NCBI GenBank assembly: GCA_016839815.1
Contig: JAEOTM010000060.1
Coordinates: forward strand, 1 to 64,000
DNA: 64,000 bases
Source of the DNA: Candidatus Hodarchaeota archaeon
Lineage (GTDB): Archaea > Asgardarchaeota > Heimdallarchaeia > Hodarchaeales > Hodarchaeaceae
Direction of reading: 5' to 3'
A program made the translations under genes and the position numbers. A model generated the notes under the pieces. It worked only from the letters and a program-made list of their open reading frames with translations. It did no database searches and was not told the origin of the DNA. Shown piece by piece: positions 25,823 through 34,859 of this stretch. Numbering within the stretch: the stretch's first letter is position 1; each line of letters starts with the position of its first letter.

Positions 25823-26839
25823 TTGGTAACACTAGAAGATATATTTCAAGATGTAACAGAAACAGGGAAAAAAAATCTTGTATTATTAGGTAATGAAGCT
25901 ATCGCAAGAGGAATTGTTGAGCTAGGTGTTGCAGGAGTATTTACTTATCCTGGTACTCCATCTTCTGAAATTCCTACAACCCTTTTCTTGGCAAAAGACC
26001 TTTTAAAGCAAAAAGGTTATGATTTATATCTTGAATGGAGTACTAATGAAGCTGTTGCACTTGAAAGTGCCTATGGTTTTTCTTTTAGTGGCTTACGAAC
26101 AATTTTCGTATGTAAACATGTAGGTTTGAATGTAGCTGCCGATGCGTTCTTAGCTTTGGTTAATGCAGGAGTATTAGGGGGATTAGTAATGATTGTGGCT
26201 GAAGATCCACAAATGCATAGCAGTCAAAACGAACAGGATAACAGATGGTACACAAAACTTGCCAATATTCCTTTGTTTGAACCTAGTGATGCTAAAGAAG
26301 CTAAAGAAATGCTTAAATCAGCTTTTGAATTGAGTGAAAAGTTTGAGACGCCTGTTATTCTGAGAACTGTCACTAGAATCGCCCATTCTAGAGCAGATGT
26401 CCCTCTCAATCCAATCTCTACTCCCCCTATCCAAAAAGATCTCAAATTGAAAATTGATCCTCCTCGTTTTGTCTGTGTTCCTGAAAATGCGAGACGGAAT
26501 AAAATTCGACTTCTAGAACGGGTGGCTCATATTTCAAATTATATTGTAAAAAGTAGCTGGAATCATATAAAACACGGAAAACAACAGGATTATGCAATTA
26601 TAACTTGTGGATCTGCTTATTCGTATACTCGTGAGGTTCTAAACTATTTACAAATGGATCTTCCCTTATTAAAAATAGGAATTTCACATCCATTTCCAAA
26701 AGAAATCATCATTGAGTTTCTTAAGACATATTCTTCAAGTATAGTGTTAATTATTGAAGAGGCTGATTCTGTTTTAGAAACTTTTATCAAAAAATTGTCT
26801 TTCGAAGAAAAGTTTTCTGGTAATATTATTGGTCGCTAA
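25823..26839 (+). CDS. iorA: Indolepyruvate:ferredoxin oxidoreductase alpha subunit, N-terminal part
   Basis: The N-terminal half of IorA: the thiamine-pyrophosphate pyrimidine-domain start LLGNEAIARGIVELGVAGVF and YPGTPSSEIPTTL, the catalytic-Glu segment WSTNEAVALESAYG, then the transketolase-type C-terminal domain (YAIITCGSAYSYTREVL). IorA normally is one chain of about 600-650 aa. Here an in-frame TAA (26837-26839) ends the frame at IIGR, and the same frame resumes with the rest of the protein two codons later. Start TTG 25823. The enzyme oxidatively decarboxylates aryl pyruvates to aryl-acetyl-CoA, reducing ferredoxin. Confidence 0.88.
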   Translation: MVTLEDIFQDVTETGKKNLVLLGNEAIARGIVELGVAGVFTYPGTPSSEIPTTLFLAKDLLKQKGYDLYLEWSTNEAVALESAYGFSFSGLRTIFVCKHVGLNVAADAFLALVNAGVLGGLVMIVAEDPQMHSSQNEQDNRWYTKLANIPLFEPSDAKEAKEMLKSAFELSEKFETPVILRTVTRIAHSRADVPLNPISTPPIQKDLKLKIDPPRFVCVPENARRNKIRLLERVAHISNYIVKSSWNHIKHGKQQDYAIITCGSAYSYTREVLNYLQMDLPLLKIGISHPFPKEIIIEFLKTYSSSIVLIIEEADSVLETFIKKLSFEEKFSGNIIGR

Positions 26840-26845
26840 GAAGGT

Positions 26846-27730
26846 TTGACTCCGTCGTATGGAGAGCTTACCACGAGAAATTTATTGTTAGGTTTGTCGA
26901 AAGTAGTTGATTATGACTTACCCGTTCCCTCAATCCCTCCTCCTGAAGAAGATATTCTATTTTCGAGACCCCCAGTTCTATGTCCCGGTTGTCCTCATCG
27001 TGCGACATTTTATGCTCTAAATAAAGCAGTCCCAAAACGACATCGTATTGTAAGTACAGATATTGGATGTTATACTCTTGGGGCTTCCCCACCCTTAAAT
27101 GCTGGCCATTTGGTGATATGCATGGGGTCTTCATTAGGTATTGGCTCTGGTCTAACCCAAATCCCTCATCAAACAGACCCTGTCATAGCGGTTATAGGTG
27201 ACTCAACATTTTGGCATACTGGACTTCCAGGATTAGTCAATGCAGTTTATAATAAGAGTCAATTACTTCTTCTCGTTGTTGATAATTCTGCAACAGCGAT
27301 GACGGGATTTCAACCAAATCCCGGAGAAATGTTATCAATTGCTGATGCAGTCAGAGGAGTAGGAGTAGAAAATGTTGCTGAAGTTGATGCCTTTGATCCA
27401 AAAAGATCGCTGGAAGTTATCAAAGAATATGTAAACCGGAAAGGTGTATCCGTGATTGTTTCAAAGGGTGAATGTCGAATTCAATTCGTTCGTAGGGAGG
27501 GTCTTCCGGATACAACTTATGAAGTCGAATCATCTCGATGTGTTGGTTGCCATACCTGTGTCAACCGTATTGCTTGTCCTGCAATTATGTGGTCAGGGAA
27601 GAAAAATGAGAAAGGGAAAGAAATTCCTGTCATAGACCAATTTCTTTGCGCAAGATGTGGTCTGTGTTCTCATGTGTGTCCTTATGGTGTTATTGTTCCT
27701 AAAAAAGTAACAGATGGTGCTGATAAGTAA
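26846..27730 (+). CDS. iorA: Indolepyruvate:ferredoxin oxidoreductase alpha subunit, C-terminal part (after in-frame stop)
   Basis: Same frame as the preceding gene. It contains the TPP-binding domain (CPGCPHRATFYAL; GDSTFWHTGLPGL to NSATAMTGFQPNPG) and two ferredoxin-type clusters: CVGCHTCVNRIACP and CARCGLCSHVCP. The only start near the stop is TTG 26846, with a GAAGG just one base before it, too close for a normal Shine-Dalgarno. So this is a natural split with re-initiation, a nonsense mutation, a sequence error, or stop readthrough; the sequence alone cannot say. The two parts together make a normal full-length IorA. Confidence 0.85.
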   Translation: MTPSYGELTTRNLLLGLSKVVDYDLPVPSIPPPEEDILFSRPPVLCPGCPHRATFYALNKAVPKRHRIVSTDIGCYTLGASPPLNAGHLVICMGSSLGIGSGLTQIPHQTDPVIAVIGDSTFWHTGLPGLVNAVYNKSQLLLLVVDNSATAMTGFQPNPGEMLSIADAVRGVGVENVAEVDAFDPKRSLEVIKEYVNRKGVSVIVSKGECRIQFVRREGLPDTTYEVESSRCVGCHTCVNRIACPAIMWSGKKNEKGKEIPVIDQFLCARCGLCSHVCPYGVIVPKKVTDGADK

Positions 27731-27731
27731 A

Positions 27732-28328
27732 ATGAAGTATGAAATCTTTTTAGCTGGTGTTGGTGGTCAAGGAATTCTTTCTGTTACGGATATTCTTTGT
27801 AAAGCTGCTGTTGAAACGGGTTTTTCTGTCCGTGGTTCAGAAACTCATGGTATGTCACAGAGGGGTGGAAGTGTATTTGCGAATGTTAGATTTGGGGATA
27901 TCCATTCGCCATTGATTATGGAGCGGACAGCTGATATTCTTGTCGCTTTTGAACCAGCTGAAGCGTTGAGATATGCCCAATTTGTGAAATCAGATGGATA
28001 TTGCCTTGTTAATAAGCACCCAATTCCCAGTCCTAGTTTTATATTATCAAAAGAAACCTATCCAGAAATAAAAGTAATTCTTAACCAGCTACATCGTTAT
28101 TCGGAACATGTTTTTTCTCTAAATGCTACCCAAGCTGCAACTGAGCTTGGAAGACCAATAATACAAAATATTATCATGTTAGGATCATTATCTGCTGTTC
28201 CTGATCTTCCACTATCTGATTCGGCCTTGAGATTAGCATTAAAAAAGCAGTTTAAACCCCAGTTCTATGATCTGAATCTACAAGCTTATCAGCTAGGGCG
28301 TTCTAAGTTCGAAGAATTCTTGAATTGA
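27732..28328 (+). CDS. iorB: Indolepyruvate:ferredoxin oxidoreductase beta subunit
   Basis: The gamma-domain subunit: FLAGVGGQGILSVTDIL at the N-terminus, then GSETHGMSQRGGSVFANVRFG and ADILVAFEPAEALRYA, all strongly diagnostic of IorB and 2-oxoacid oxidoreductase gamma subunits. About 199 aa, normal. ATG 27732 lies one base after the alpha TAA, which points to translational coupling; a longer frame from 27714 would overlap iorA. An intact iorB right behind the split iorA argues that the complex is still made. Confidence 0.92.
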   Translation: MKYEIFLAGVGGQGILSVTDILCKAAVETGFSVRGSETHGMSQRGGSVFANVRFGDIHSPLIMERTADILVAFEPAEALRYAQFVKSDGYCLVNKHPIPSPSFILSKETYPEIKVILNQLHRYSEHVFSLNATQAATELGRPIIQNIIMLGSLSAVPDLPLSDSALRLALKKQFKPQFYDLNLQAYQLGRSKFEEFLN

Positions 28329-28355
28329 TGTTTAGAATCTCATTAGGCAAACAAA

Positions 28356-28979
28356 TCATTTATCCAAATACAATCTTTGCTCCCATTCATCCACTATTTC
28401 TAAAATATCCTCAAGATACTTTACCTTCCCCATCTGGATTTTTCGATTATATGATGCAATGTCGTAGAGTAACCTCGAAGATTGACTGGTCTCTGATAGC
28501 ACATCACGGAATTGTTCTATGAATTCAGGAATTCTTTCTGGTGATTTATCCCAGAAACGGGCAAGATTTTCACGTAAAGCTTGAATTAATATTCTTAAAT
28601 CTCCTGCTTCTGATACAGATAATGAAGTTAACGTTTTATCTTGAATTCTTTCCTTAATCTGTTCTATGAGACGATTTGCAGCTTCTGTTCGATTTTTCAC
28701 TTTTCCAGCATCAATCCATGATTCTACTACCACTTCAATAAGCTGAAATAAAGCTAAATCCTCATTACCATAGATCTCAGGTAAATAATGGAATAAACCG
28801 AGTTTTGTGATGATTAATCTAAAATTAGCACTGACATATCGTTTTTCTCGCGAAGAGAATTTAATTCTCTTGAGTAAATCCCGAAAATCCTTCACATTTT
28901 TCCTCCCTGATTGATACTCGACTGTGAGATTTGGACGTATTTTTTCACAGACTTGATCTACAATTTTCACGTATATCAC
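28356..28979 (-). CDS. Hypothetical helical protein (207 aa)
   Basis: No family recognised. Almost entirely alpha-helical with many charged residues; the segments ALFQLIEVVVESWIDAG and ILIQALRENLARFW look amphipathic. No membrane segment, zinc site or catalytic motif. GTG 28979 and GTG 28970 are both possible starts; GGGTGAT lies just ahead of the latter, which is probably the true one. It is convergent with iorB (27 bases between stops). Function is unknown. Confidence 0.5.
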   Translation of the reverse strand: MIYVKIVDQVCEKIRPNLTVEYQSGRKNVKDFRDLLKRIKFSSREKRYVSANFRLIITKLGLFHYLPEIYGNEDLALFQLIEVVVESWIDAGKVKNRTEAANRLIEQIKERIQDKTLTSLSVSEAGDLRILIQALRENLARFWDKSPERIPEFIEQFRDVLSETSQSSRLLYDIASYNRKIQMGKVKYLEDILEIVDEWEQRLYLDK

Positions 28980-29262
28980 CCAATCTATCTGGTTTAACCT
29001 GAATTCTTTGCTAGTTCTTACATAGAATCAGATAGTTGCCTAAATAAACCTTTTTATTTTCATTCATCAACAAAGAATTAGGTTTAGAGCGAAAGTTTTG
29101 GAAATGCTAGTTTAAATTCTTGTTGGTGTTCCAACAGAAGGTTTACTAGTGATTAAAATATGTAAAAAAGGAAAAATTGTGAGAATATCCACTTTAAGTG
29201 AATAAAAAATGATTATACCTGCATTACAACATGAATTTCAAGTTAGGGGTTTCTAACCGACG

Positions 29263-29541
29263 CTATTTCTTTACAATGGTGATTTCGATAGCGCTAACAT
29301 TTGATAGATTCCCCTCACGAGTTTCTATCTGTTCTGTATCTATTTTAATATCTGTAACATCGACAAGATCTTTCATGAATCTCCGTCTTAAAACCTCTGC
29401 AACATCTACTGCTCGACTTATAGCTCTACCACGAGCTTTTAACACAATTGAATCGGCATCCCGATTAAATTGCGTCACACAAGCCATGACGTATGCAGTG
29501 ACAGGTTTGTTTCCGATGAAAACCGTATTTTCCTCTGACAT
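29263..29541 (-). CDS. alba: Alba-family DNA/RNA-binding protein
   Basis: A small nucleic-acid-binding chromatin protein. [20 protein letters not shown], then [22 protein letters not shown] and the C-terminal [12 protein letters not shown] are classic Alba. The Lys of the GNKPV segment is kept; this is where Sac10b is acetylated. ATG 29541 gives the usual 92-residue protein and has GGAG nine bases upstream, so the longer frame from 29592 is rejected. The gene stands alone. It complements the histone whose end is at 1-94, so this genome has both chromatin systems. Confidence 0.93.
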   Translation of the reverse strand: MSEENTVFIGNKPVTAYVMACVTQFNRDADSIVLKARGRAISRAVDVAEVLRRRFMKDLVDVTDIKIDTEQIETREGNLSNVSAIEITIVKK

Positions 29542-29725
29542 TTTCGATTTACTCCTTGTTCCTGTAAGTAAATTGTTAAGTCTGTGAATCACTGAGATTT
29601 TGTTATTCCATATTTCCTCTTTCTAATGACTTGAAAAACTTTGCGAATAGGCCTTAACTCCCTAGGATTTGTGATCATCAATTATGGTTACTAGGTAGAT
29701 GAAAACAATTAATCAGTTGTAACCG

Positions 29726-30358
29726 TTAAAGGGGGTCGTCTTGGATACCAGTAAAATACCCAAATAGATTTGCAGCAATGTGAGTTAAAAAAGTAATTGG
29801 AACCAAGAATGCTAACCATAATGGGGGACAAGGAATAATGGGATAAATAAATACCATGCCTAGAACAAGAAAACCAAGTTGGTCAAGGAAGATGAAGGTT
29901 TTTCCGCGAGGAATACCGCTTCTACGTTTTATAAACGAGCCTACCATGTCTCCAGTCATCCCTCCAAGAGTCGAAATTCCTCCTGTAACTCCTCCTAAGA
30001 CTAATGAATTCGCTAGGACATCAGCTAGGTTCAGAAAGGATAAAAGTGGGTAAATTATACTTGATTCATAGAATTCCTGATATTCAAGTCTAATATCAAT
30101 TGGTGGATTTCCAAAAATTACTCCATCAAATGAATTAATAATCCAAGCGAGGAGAACTCCAATAATTATTCCTACTAGGACTGCAAGCCAAAATCCTCTG
30201 ATTGTCTTTCCATCTCCTAAAATACGTTTTCCATCCTTCCAATAGCGGCCTCCGTCGATAGGAGGACCTCCTCCCAAAATCGTTGGTGCTGCGTTACCAA
30301 AATATAAAGGTAATACGAAAACGAGAATATCAAAGATTATTTGTCCAAGTTCGGCCAT
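29726..30358 (-). CDS. carS: CDP-archaeol synthase
   Basis: Transfers CMP from CTP to 2,3-bis-O-geranylgeranylglycerol phosphate to make CDP-archaeol, the branch point of archaeal polar lipids. The family signature is seen: NAAPTILGGGPPIDGGRYW and then DGKTIRGF near the N-terminus, and GDMVGSFIKRRSGIPRGK with FLDQLGFLVLG near the C-terminus. It has about five hydrophobic membrane segments. The length of 210 aa is somewhat larger than the usual 170-180, due to a longer loop around residues 75-105. It is strong evidence that the organism is an archaeon. Confidence 0.94.
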   Translation of the reverse strand: MAELGQIIFDILVFVLPLYFGNAAPTILGGGPPIDGGRYWKDGKRILGDGKTIRGFWLAVLVGIIIGVLLAWIINSFDGVIFGNPPIDIRLEYQEFYESSIIYPLLSFLNLADVLANSLVLGGVTGGISTLGGMTGDMVGSFIKRRSGIPRGKTFIFLDQLGFLVLGMVFIYPIIPCPPLWLAFLVPITFLTHIAANLFGYFTGIQDDPL

Positions 30359-30556
30359 TAAGTAACATTTCCAGCATTCATCTGAACGGTCTGAATGACA
30401 ATGTTTAGTAACATTGAGTTATAGGGAGATAAAGGCAAATTTTGTCAAATATGTACTTTTTATTAAATTAAAGTGATTTGAACATCCACTCTGAGTGTTG
30501 GTACAAGAGGAATGCTAATTGTATAAACATCTTTTTCCTAAAGTGCGAATAATGGT

Positions 30557-31078
30557 TTATGGATATCTAATAAAAATCCTTTCATGATCACCAATAATTT
30601 CATCCCTTGTCAGATAGAATATAATATTCTGTTTTCTGTCATTAATTGTGAAAAGGGATTTTGATTCAACTTTAAGGATAATCCCGTTCGTAAACCAACA
30701 TGAAATCGCTGAATGAGGAATTTGTTCGGGTTTAGCGTACAGGTGAACCTCATTAGTAGACGTATTACTCATTCGATATGGTGTGGAAGAAACTTGAAAG
30801 CTTAAAATAGGGAAGAGGGGATCATCCTCACGAAAAGCCAAAAATGTTGAGTTTATTTCCATTCGAATCAAACGTTGATTAATATGCAAAGTATCTTCAT
30901 CAATAAATCGCTGTAGATTCTGTTGGATCGAATCCATTTCCCCTTGGAGAGCGCCTGTTTTCATTAAGTTATAGTAAATCTTCGAGGAATCATAATAATG
31001 AAAGAACATAGATTGAGTGATCTGGTTCTTTCCTAAAGAGAAATAAGTTTCTGCAAAGATTGGCTTCTCCCGTTTCAT
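30557..31078 (-). CDS. Hypothetical protein (173 aa)
   Basis: No family recognised. The N-terminal part contains a helical stretch (MDSIQQNLQRFIDEDTLHI); the rest reads as many short beta strands (LILRMEIN-like, SFQVSSTPYRM, IILKVESKSLF). No membrane segment, signal peptide or catalytic motif. It is divergent from the AIR-synthase-like gene at 31152 with only 73 bases between, so the two share a promoter region. Function is unknown. Confidence 0.5.
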   Translation of the reverse strand: MKREKPIFAETYFSLGKNQITQSMFFHYYDSSKIYYNLMKTGALQGEMDSIQQNLQRFIDEDTLHINQRLIRMEINSTFLAFREDDPLFPILSFQVSSTPYRMSNTSTNEVHLYAKPEQIPHSAISCWFTNGIILKVESKSLFTINDRKQNIIFYLTRDEIIGDHERIFIRYP

Positions 31079-31151
31079 TTATTAGTCCCTGCGTACTCTC
31101 ATAAATTAATCTCTTAATATATACTTTGGATAATTTTGGAGTAGATCTTGT

Positions 31152-32204
31152 ATGAAAGAGCTTCCTGAAGGGAAAATTCCCTGGGATATTCTATCAAACC
31201 TTGTAAAACTACGAGGATATCAGAATACTTATGGGATTGTTCAAGAAGCAGCGCCTGGTATTGATATCGCAACTCTAAACCTCCAAGAAATTGCAGAATA
31301 TATTCAAGAGTACTATAACACCACTGAAATACCGTTGTTAATTTATAAGGCAGATCCAATAACTTTTCCTACACCTAATCCTGCAAAATATCTTATCATA
31401 GTGAATATGAATGATTTAGCCACTTGTGGAGCAATTCCTTATGGAATTACGATCACTGTACTCCTCCCCCCGGGAACATCTGATGAATTCGTACTTGGTT
31501 TCCAAAAGGAGTTATCAACCATCTGCGAGAAGAAGAGAATAGCAATCTTAGGAGGCCATAGTGAGGTGACCTCAAGTGTCTTATCCCCAGTTTATTCTGC
31601 AAGTATGATTGGTTTTGTACCACCAAAATATTATATACCACGGAATCCCAGACCTGGGGATGTAATCATTTGTTCTGGTTGGGTAGCGGCTGAAGGAACG
31701 GGTATCTTACTTACAGAAGATACAGAATACTTTTCAAAACTTTTATCTGAAGAAGAAATCGATGAAGGTATTGATATTGGTGGGTGTATTTCGATATCAG
31801 AGAAAGTACTTTCTCTAAATAGTAGATATCATGATGCTTTAAATCTAGTTCATGATGCGACAGAAGGTGGTGTATATGGAGCATTATTCGAATGTCTTGA
31901 ACCCTTAAATCTGGGGTGTGAGATTGATTCCTCTAAAATACCAATTTCTCCAATTACACAGAAAATCACCCAGCATCTCGGAATTAATCCTCATAAATTA
32001 ATCTCTTCAGGGTCCTTTCTTTTAGTTTGTACCCCCAACATGGCTTCCGAGATCATTCAGTACTTGGACGAGATTTCAAGTGAGCCAAATCGAATAATTG
32101 GATTGGTTACTCAGAAGGGTGATCCCTTGAATTTCGACGGTCAAAAAATGCATCCACCGAAGTCTGATGATCTTATTAAAGGTTTAACTCGAATGAAAGA
32201 ATAG
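31152..32204 (+). CDS. AIR-synthase / HypE-like PurM-fold protein
   Basis: The PurM/AIR synthase fold shared by PurM, HypE, SelD and ThiL. KYLIIVNMNDLATCGAIPYGI is the ATP-binding N-terminal Asp region, ILGGHSEVTSSV the central loop, and VHDATEGGVYGALFE corresponds to the RDPTRGG segment of HypE. GDVIICSGWVAAEGTG precedes it. There is no N-terminal Cys/Sec motif of SelD and no C-terminal PRxC of HypE, so neither function is supported. These AIR-synthase-related proteins are commonly seen in archaea as ATP-dependent enzymes of unknown substrate. Start ATG 31152 has TTAATATA about 30 bases upstream. Confidence 0.75.
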   Translation: MKELPEGKIPWDILSNLVKLRGYQNTYGIVQEAAPGIDIATLNLQEIAEYIQEYYNTTEIPLLIYKADPITFPTPNPAKYLIIVNMNDLATCGAIPYGITITVLLPPGTSDEFVLGFQKELSTICEKKRIAILGGHSEVTSSVLSPVYSASMIGFVPPKYYIPRNPRPGDVIICSGWVAAEGTGILLTEDTEYFSKLLSEEEIDEGIDIGGCISISEKVLSLNSRYHDALNLVHDATEGGVYGALFECLEPLNLGCEIDSSKIPISPITQKITQHLGINPHKLISSGSFLLVCTPNMASEIIQYLDEISSEPNRIIGLVTQKGDPLNFDGQKMHPPKSDDLIKGLTRMKE

Positions 32205-32205
32205 A

Positions 32206-33300
32206 TTAGACAGAAATTTCGTTCCTAACTCCATATGATTGCTGAGTGATGTAACTCTTTCCGTAGGGGATTAATTTTTCGTGGATTTTGAGTGCACTTG
32301 CGAAAGAGTCTGCTAAAGCAAACATACATCCACCAAATCCAGCACCTGTGATTTTTGCCCCGAGTGCTCCAGCAGCTCGAGCAATTTTGCACATTCTATC
32401 AATTTTCGGGTGTGAAACACGATAACAATCACTCAAGAATTGATGTTGTTCGTTAAGTAACAATCCAAGAGTATTTAAATCAGTATTTGGCGACTTAAAC
32501 TCTTTCAAGGCTTTTTGTGTATTGTCTCTGACACCTATGACTCCTTCTATTAATTTCTGGTCCTGTTGTGATACTCTTTTGTACGTATGGGTAGTATCAG
32601 AAAATTCTGCCAAATTTCTTACGTCAAACTCTTCTAAAGCTTTGAAAATCTTTCCTTGAATGTGTTTTAACGGGATATCAGCCTGACGGGGAATTTCTGA
32701 ATCACCGATTACAAAAAATGAATTTTCTGGAAGATTTAAAGGAGTAAATCTCACATTTTCTGATGTAGTCAGATGAAAGACTCCTCCAAAGGCAGAGCTC
32801 GTCTGATCCATTCTCCCACACGATACTCTAAGTATGTCGTGTTCTACAATATAGGCTGTATCTGCAATCGCTTCTACTGTTAATTCTTTCTGTAAAATGA
32901 TATTAGCTACTAAAAAAACAGTTGATACTATCAATGCAGCTGAAGAAGAGAGGCCTGACTTAATCGGTATAGTACTTTGTATTTTAACATTACTGGGTAA
33001 CGATTTTTTCGATATGGAGTTCTGATAGTAATTAAAAACAGCTTTAATATAGTCAAAGGGACTACCTGATAGTTTCTGGATATCTTTATGTTCAATTATT
33101 TCCGTAAGAGAAAGTGATCCACTACTGATTTTGAGGTTTGATTTCTCGGGATCTATTGTAAAGATGAGTTTTAGTCTTCGATTTATTGCCATTGGAATGA
33201 CTGGAAGACCAAGATAATCTTGATGCTCTCCAAACAAACAAATTCGTCCAGGACTACTTATTATGCCAGTAGTTTTCCTCGAATTCTGTATGTTAACCAT
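32206..33300 (-). CDS. GHMP kinase, galactokinase/sugar-kinase-like
   Basis: An ATP-dependent small-molecule kinase. GRICLFGEHQDYLGLPVIPMA is close to the galactokinase GxxNLIGEHTDY motif. The ATP loop is PIKSGLSSSAAL, and the third motif is AKITGAGFGGCMFAL. The GEHQDY form suggests a sugar such as galactose or a uronic acid, rather than mevalonate, whose kinases usually have GEHAVV. The length of 364 aa is normal for the family. It is convergent with the AIR-synthase-like gene (one base between stops). Confidence 0.82.
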   Translation of the reverse strand: MVNIQNSRKTTGIISSPGRICLFGEHQDYLGLPVIPMAINRRLKLIFTIDPEKSNLKISSGSLSLTEIIEHKDIQKLSGSPFDYIKAVFNYYQNSISKKSLPSNVKIQSTIPIKSGLSSSAALIVSTVFLVANIILQKELTVEAIADTAYIVEHDILRVSCGRMDQTSSAFGGVFHLTTSENVRFTPLNLPENSFFVIGDSEIPRQADIPLKHIQGKIFKALEEFDVRNLAEFSDTTHTYKRVSQQDQKLIEGVIGVRDNTQKALKEFKSPNTDLNTLGLLLNEQHQFLSDCYRVSHPKIDRMCKIARAAGALGAKITGAGFGGCMFALADSFASALKIHEKLIPYGKSYITQQSYGVRNEISV

Positions 33301-33497
33301 AATTTCATTCTCTTCGCGGTTTTAAGCTTCAACAAACTATGATCTAGAGTTTAGAATTATCTCATAAGTTATTTCAAATATTTTACTAGAGATCATGAAT
33401 TATTCATCCAAGTAATTCCAATTTAACACCATTATACTTGGATTCTAGGGTGATCTAATAGTTTTTATTCTATTCTCAAAAATGATATCTTGAGATC

Positions 33498-33842
33498 ATG
33501 GCAATCGCAAAATCCTTTCAAGAATCCTCTACTCATTTGTTAGAAGAGGATGTTATTCGAATAAATTTGGATCCGCTAATATTGGCAATGTTCACTGCTT
33601 TTGCTAGAGTATTAACTAGCAGAGATATAGCCTTGAATGTCGCCAATCTATTGTCTGAATTGAATTTAGTGATTCCTGAAAATTTGAATTCAGAAATTAT
33701 GGAATCCTTGAAAAATTTGGCTTCAAACAAATTTCTATATTCTAAAAACGGAGAATACTTACTTACAAAGTTAGGCGGAAGGTATGGAAAAAGTGCATTA
33801 CATGATTTTCGTGAGTCAGTACCCGAGTTCTTCAAAAATTGA
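33498..33842 (+). CDS. Hypothetical protein, winged-helix-like (114 aa)
   Basis: No family recognised. Its latter part is helical and ends with a possible wing: LNSEIMESLKNLASNKFLYSKNGEYLLTKLG, which is what a small winged-helix protein might look like. No Cys cluster or membrane segment. It lies 100 bases upstream of PCNA on the same strand, so a role in replication or its control is possible, but no further evidence supports this. Confidence 0.5.
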   Translation: MAIAKSFQESSTHLLEEDVIRINLDPLILAMFTAFARVLTSRDIALNVANLLSELNLVIPENLNSEIMESLKNLASNKFLYSKNGEYLLTKLGGRYGKSALHDFRESVPEFFKN

Positions 33843-33944
33843 TGCCTGTGTTTTTTTAATTACTCGGGCTATAGTAGGTAGTCACCACTAAATTCATAAA
33901 ACAAAACTCAGACAAACGATTATAGATCTGATCTTTGACAAGTG

Positions 33945-34805
33945 ATGAAGATGACTCTTGAAATTAAGGTAGATGATTTAGATTTATTTACAAAGGTTCT
34001 AAATGCAACAGCTACAGTATTAGAAGATGAAGGAACTTTTGTTATTACCCCTAAAGATGGAATGACACTTAGAAATATGGACAAACCAAGATTTGCAATG
34101 GTTGACCTGAAAATTAAACCTGAATATTTCCATGGGGATTTCAAATGTGATAAAGAATACAAGATATCGATACAGATGCAAGATTTAAAGAAAATCTTGC
34201 AAAGAGGTGGAAAAGAGGATAGTTTGACAATTACTCTCGATGAAGGAAAAAATCTTCTAAATTTTACGTTTGAAGGGCGTGTAAAGCGCCAATTTATTCT
34301 TCCGTTATCAGAACCAGAGGAAAGTACACTTCCTGATCCCAATGCACTAAAATATGATATTAAAGCAGTATTATTTAGTGGTTCACTCACAGAATTTATA
34401 AAAGATGCATCAATCATCGGTGGAAGTATCAATTTGTATGCAGAATCAAACAAAATGATATTTAGCAGTTCACAGGATAATAGAGAGGTTAAAATCGAAA
34501 TTGATGCTCAATCAGAAAATTCTGCAGCAAAGCTTATTGAAGCTGAGGGAAAACATGAAGCATTATATTCAATCGATTCATTTAAAAACCTTATTTTAGT
34601 CGATCAAGCCTTTTCGGAGGTTCAACTTACGTTTACGTCAGTAAGGCCTCTTCATCTCCTCTATACTGATGCTCGTGGTATTGAACTTGGGTATTTGTTA
34701 GCTCCCATGCAACCAGATCTGGAAGATGAACTTGAAGGTGCATCATCTGAAGATGATTATGACGATGATGAATATGATGATGAATACGACGATGAAGAAG
34801 ATTAA
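33945..34805 (+). CDS. pcn: DNA polymerase sliding clamp PCNA with acidic C-terminal tail
   Basis: The sliding clamp that tethers polymerase and other factors to DNA. Residues 1-255 match archaeal PCNA: DLFTKVLNATATVL, ITPKDGMTLRNMDKPRFAMVDL, ATVLED, and the final strand HLLYTDARGIELGYLLAPM. After that core there are about 30 extra residues, nearly all Asp, Glu and Tyr, encoded by a GAT/GAA-rich stretch. Most archaeal PCNAs end soon after the APM region, so this tail is unusual. ATG 33945 is used; ATG 33951 and GTG 33942 are also possible. RfcS and RfcL, which load this clamp, follow directly. Confidence 0.94.
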   Translation: MKMTLEIKVDDLDLFTKVLNATATVLEDEGTFVITPKDGMTLRNMDKPRFAMVDLKIKPEYFHGDFKCDKEYKISIQMQDLKKILQRGGKEDSLTITLDEGKNLLNFTFEGRVKRQFILPLSEPEESTLPDPNALKYDIKAVLFSGSLTEFIKDASIIGGSINLYAESNKMIFSSSQDNREVKIEIDAQSENSAAKLIEAEGKHEALYSIDSFKNLILVDQAFSEVQLTFTSVRPLHLLYTDARGIELGYLLAPMQPDLEDELEGASSEDDYDDDEYDDEYDDEED

Positions 34806-34859
34806 ACTGTCGTTTTCTCTCACCCCACTTTTTTAGTCTTTTGATGTTTGTGATCAAAT

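Noticed and set aside
26837..26839. Recoded stop (Sec or Pyl) in iorA
   Set aside because: The codon is TAA, while Sec uses TGA and Pyl uses TAG. No family residue at this linker requires either amino acid.
28325..28522. 65-codon frame after iorB
   Set aside because: It overlaps iorB and lies opposite the end of the 207-residue gene on the minus strand; no motif is seen.
29231..29587. 118-codon plus-strand frame over the Alba gene
   Set aside because: The minus strand clearly encodes Alba; this frame is its shadow.
31152..32204. Selenophosphate synthetase or HypE
   Set aside because: The PurM fold is clear, but the Cys/Sec N-terminal motif of SelD and the C-terminal Cys of HypE are absent.
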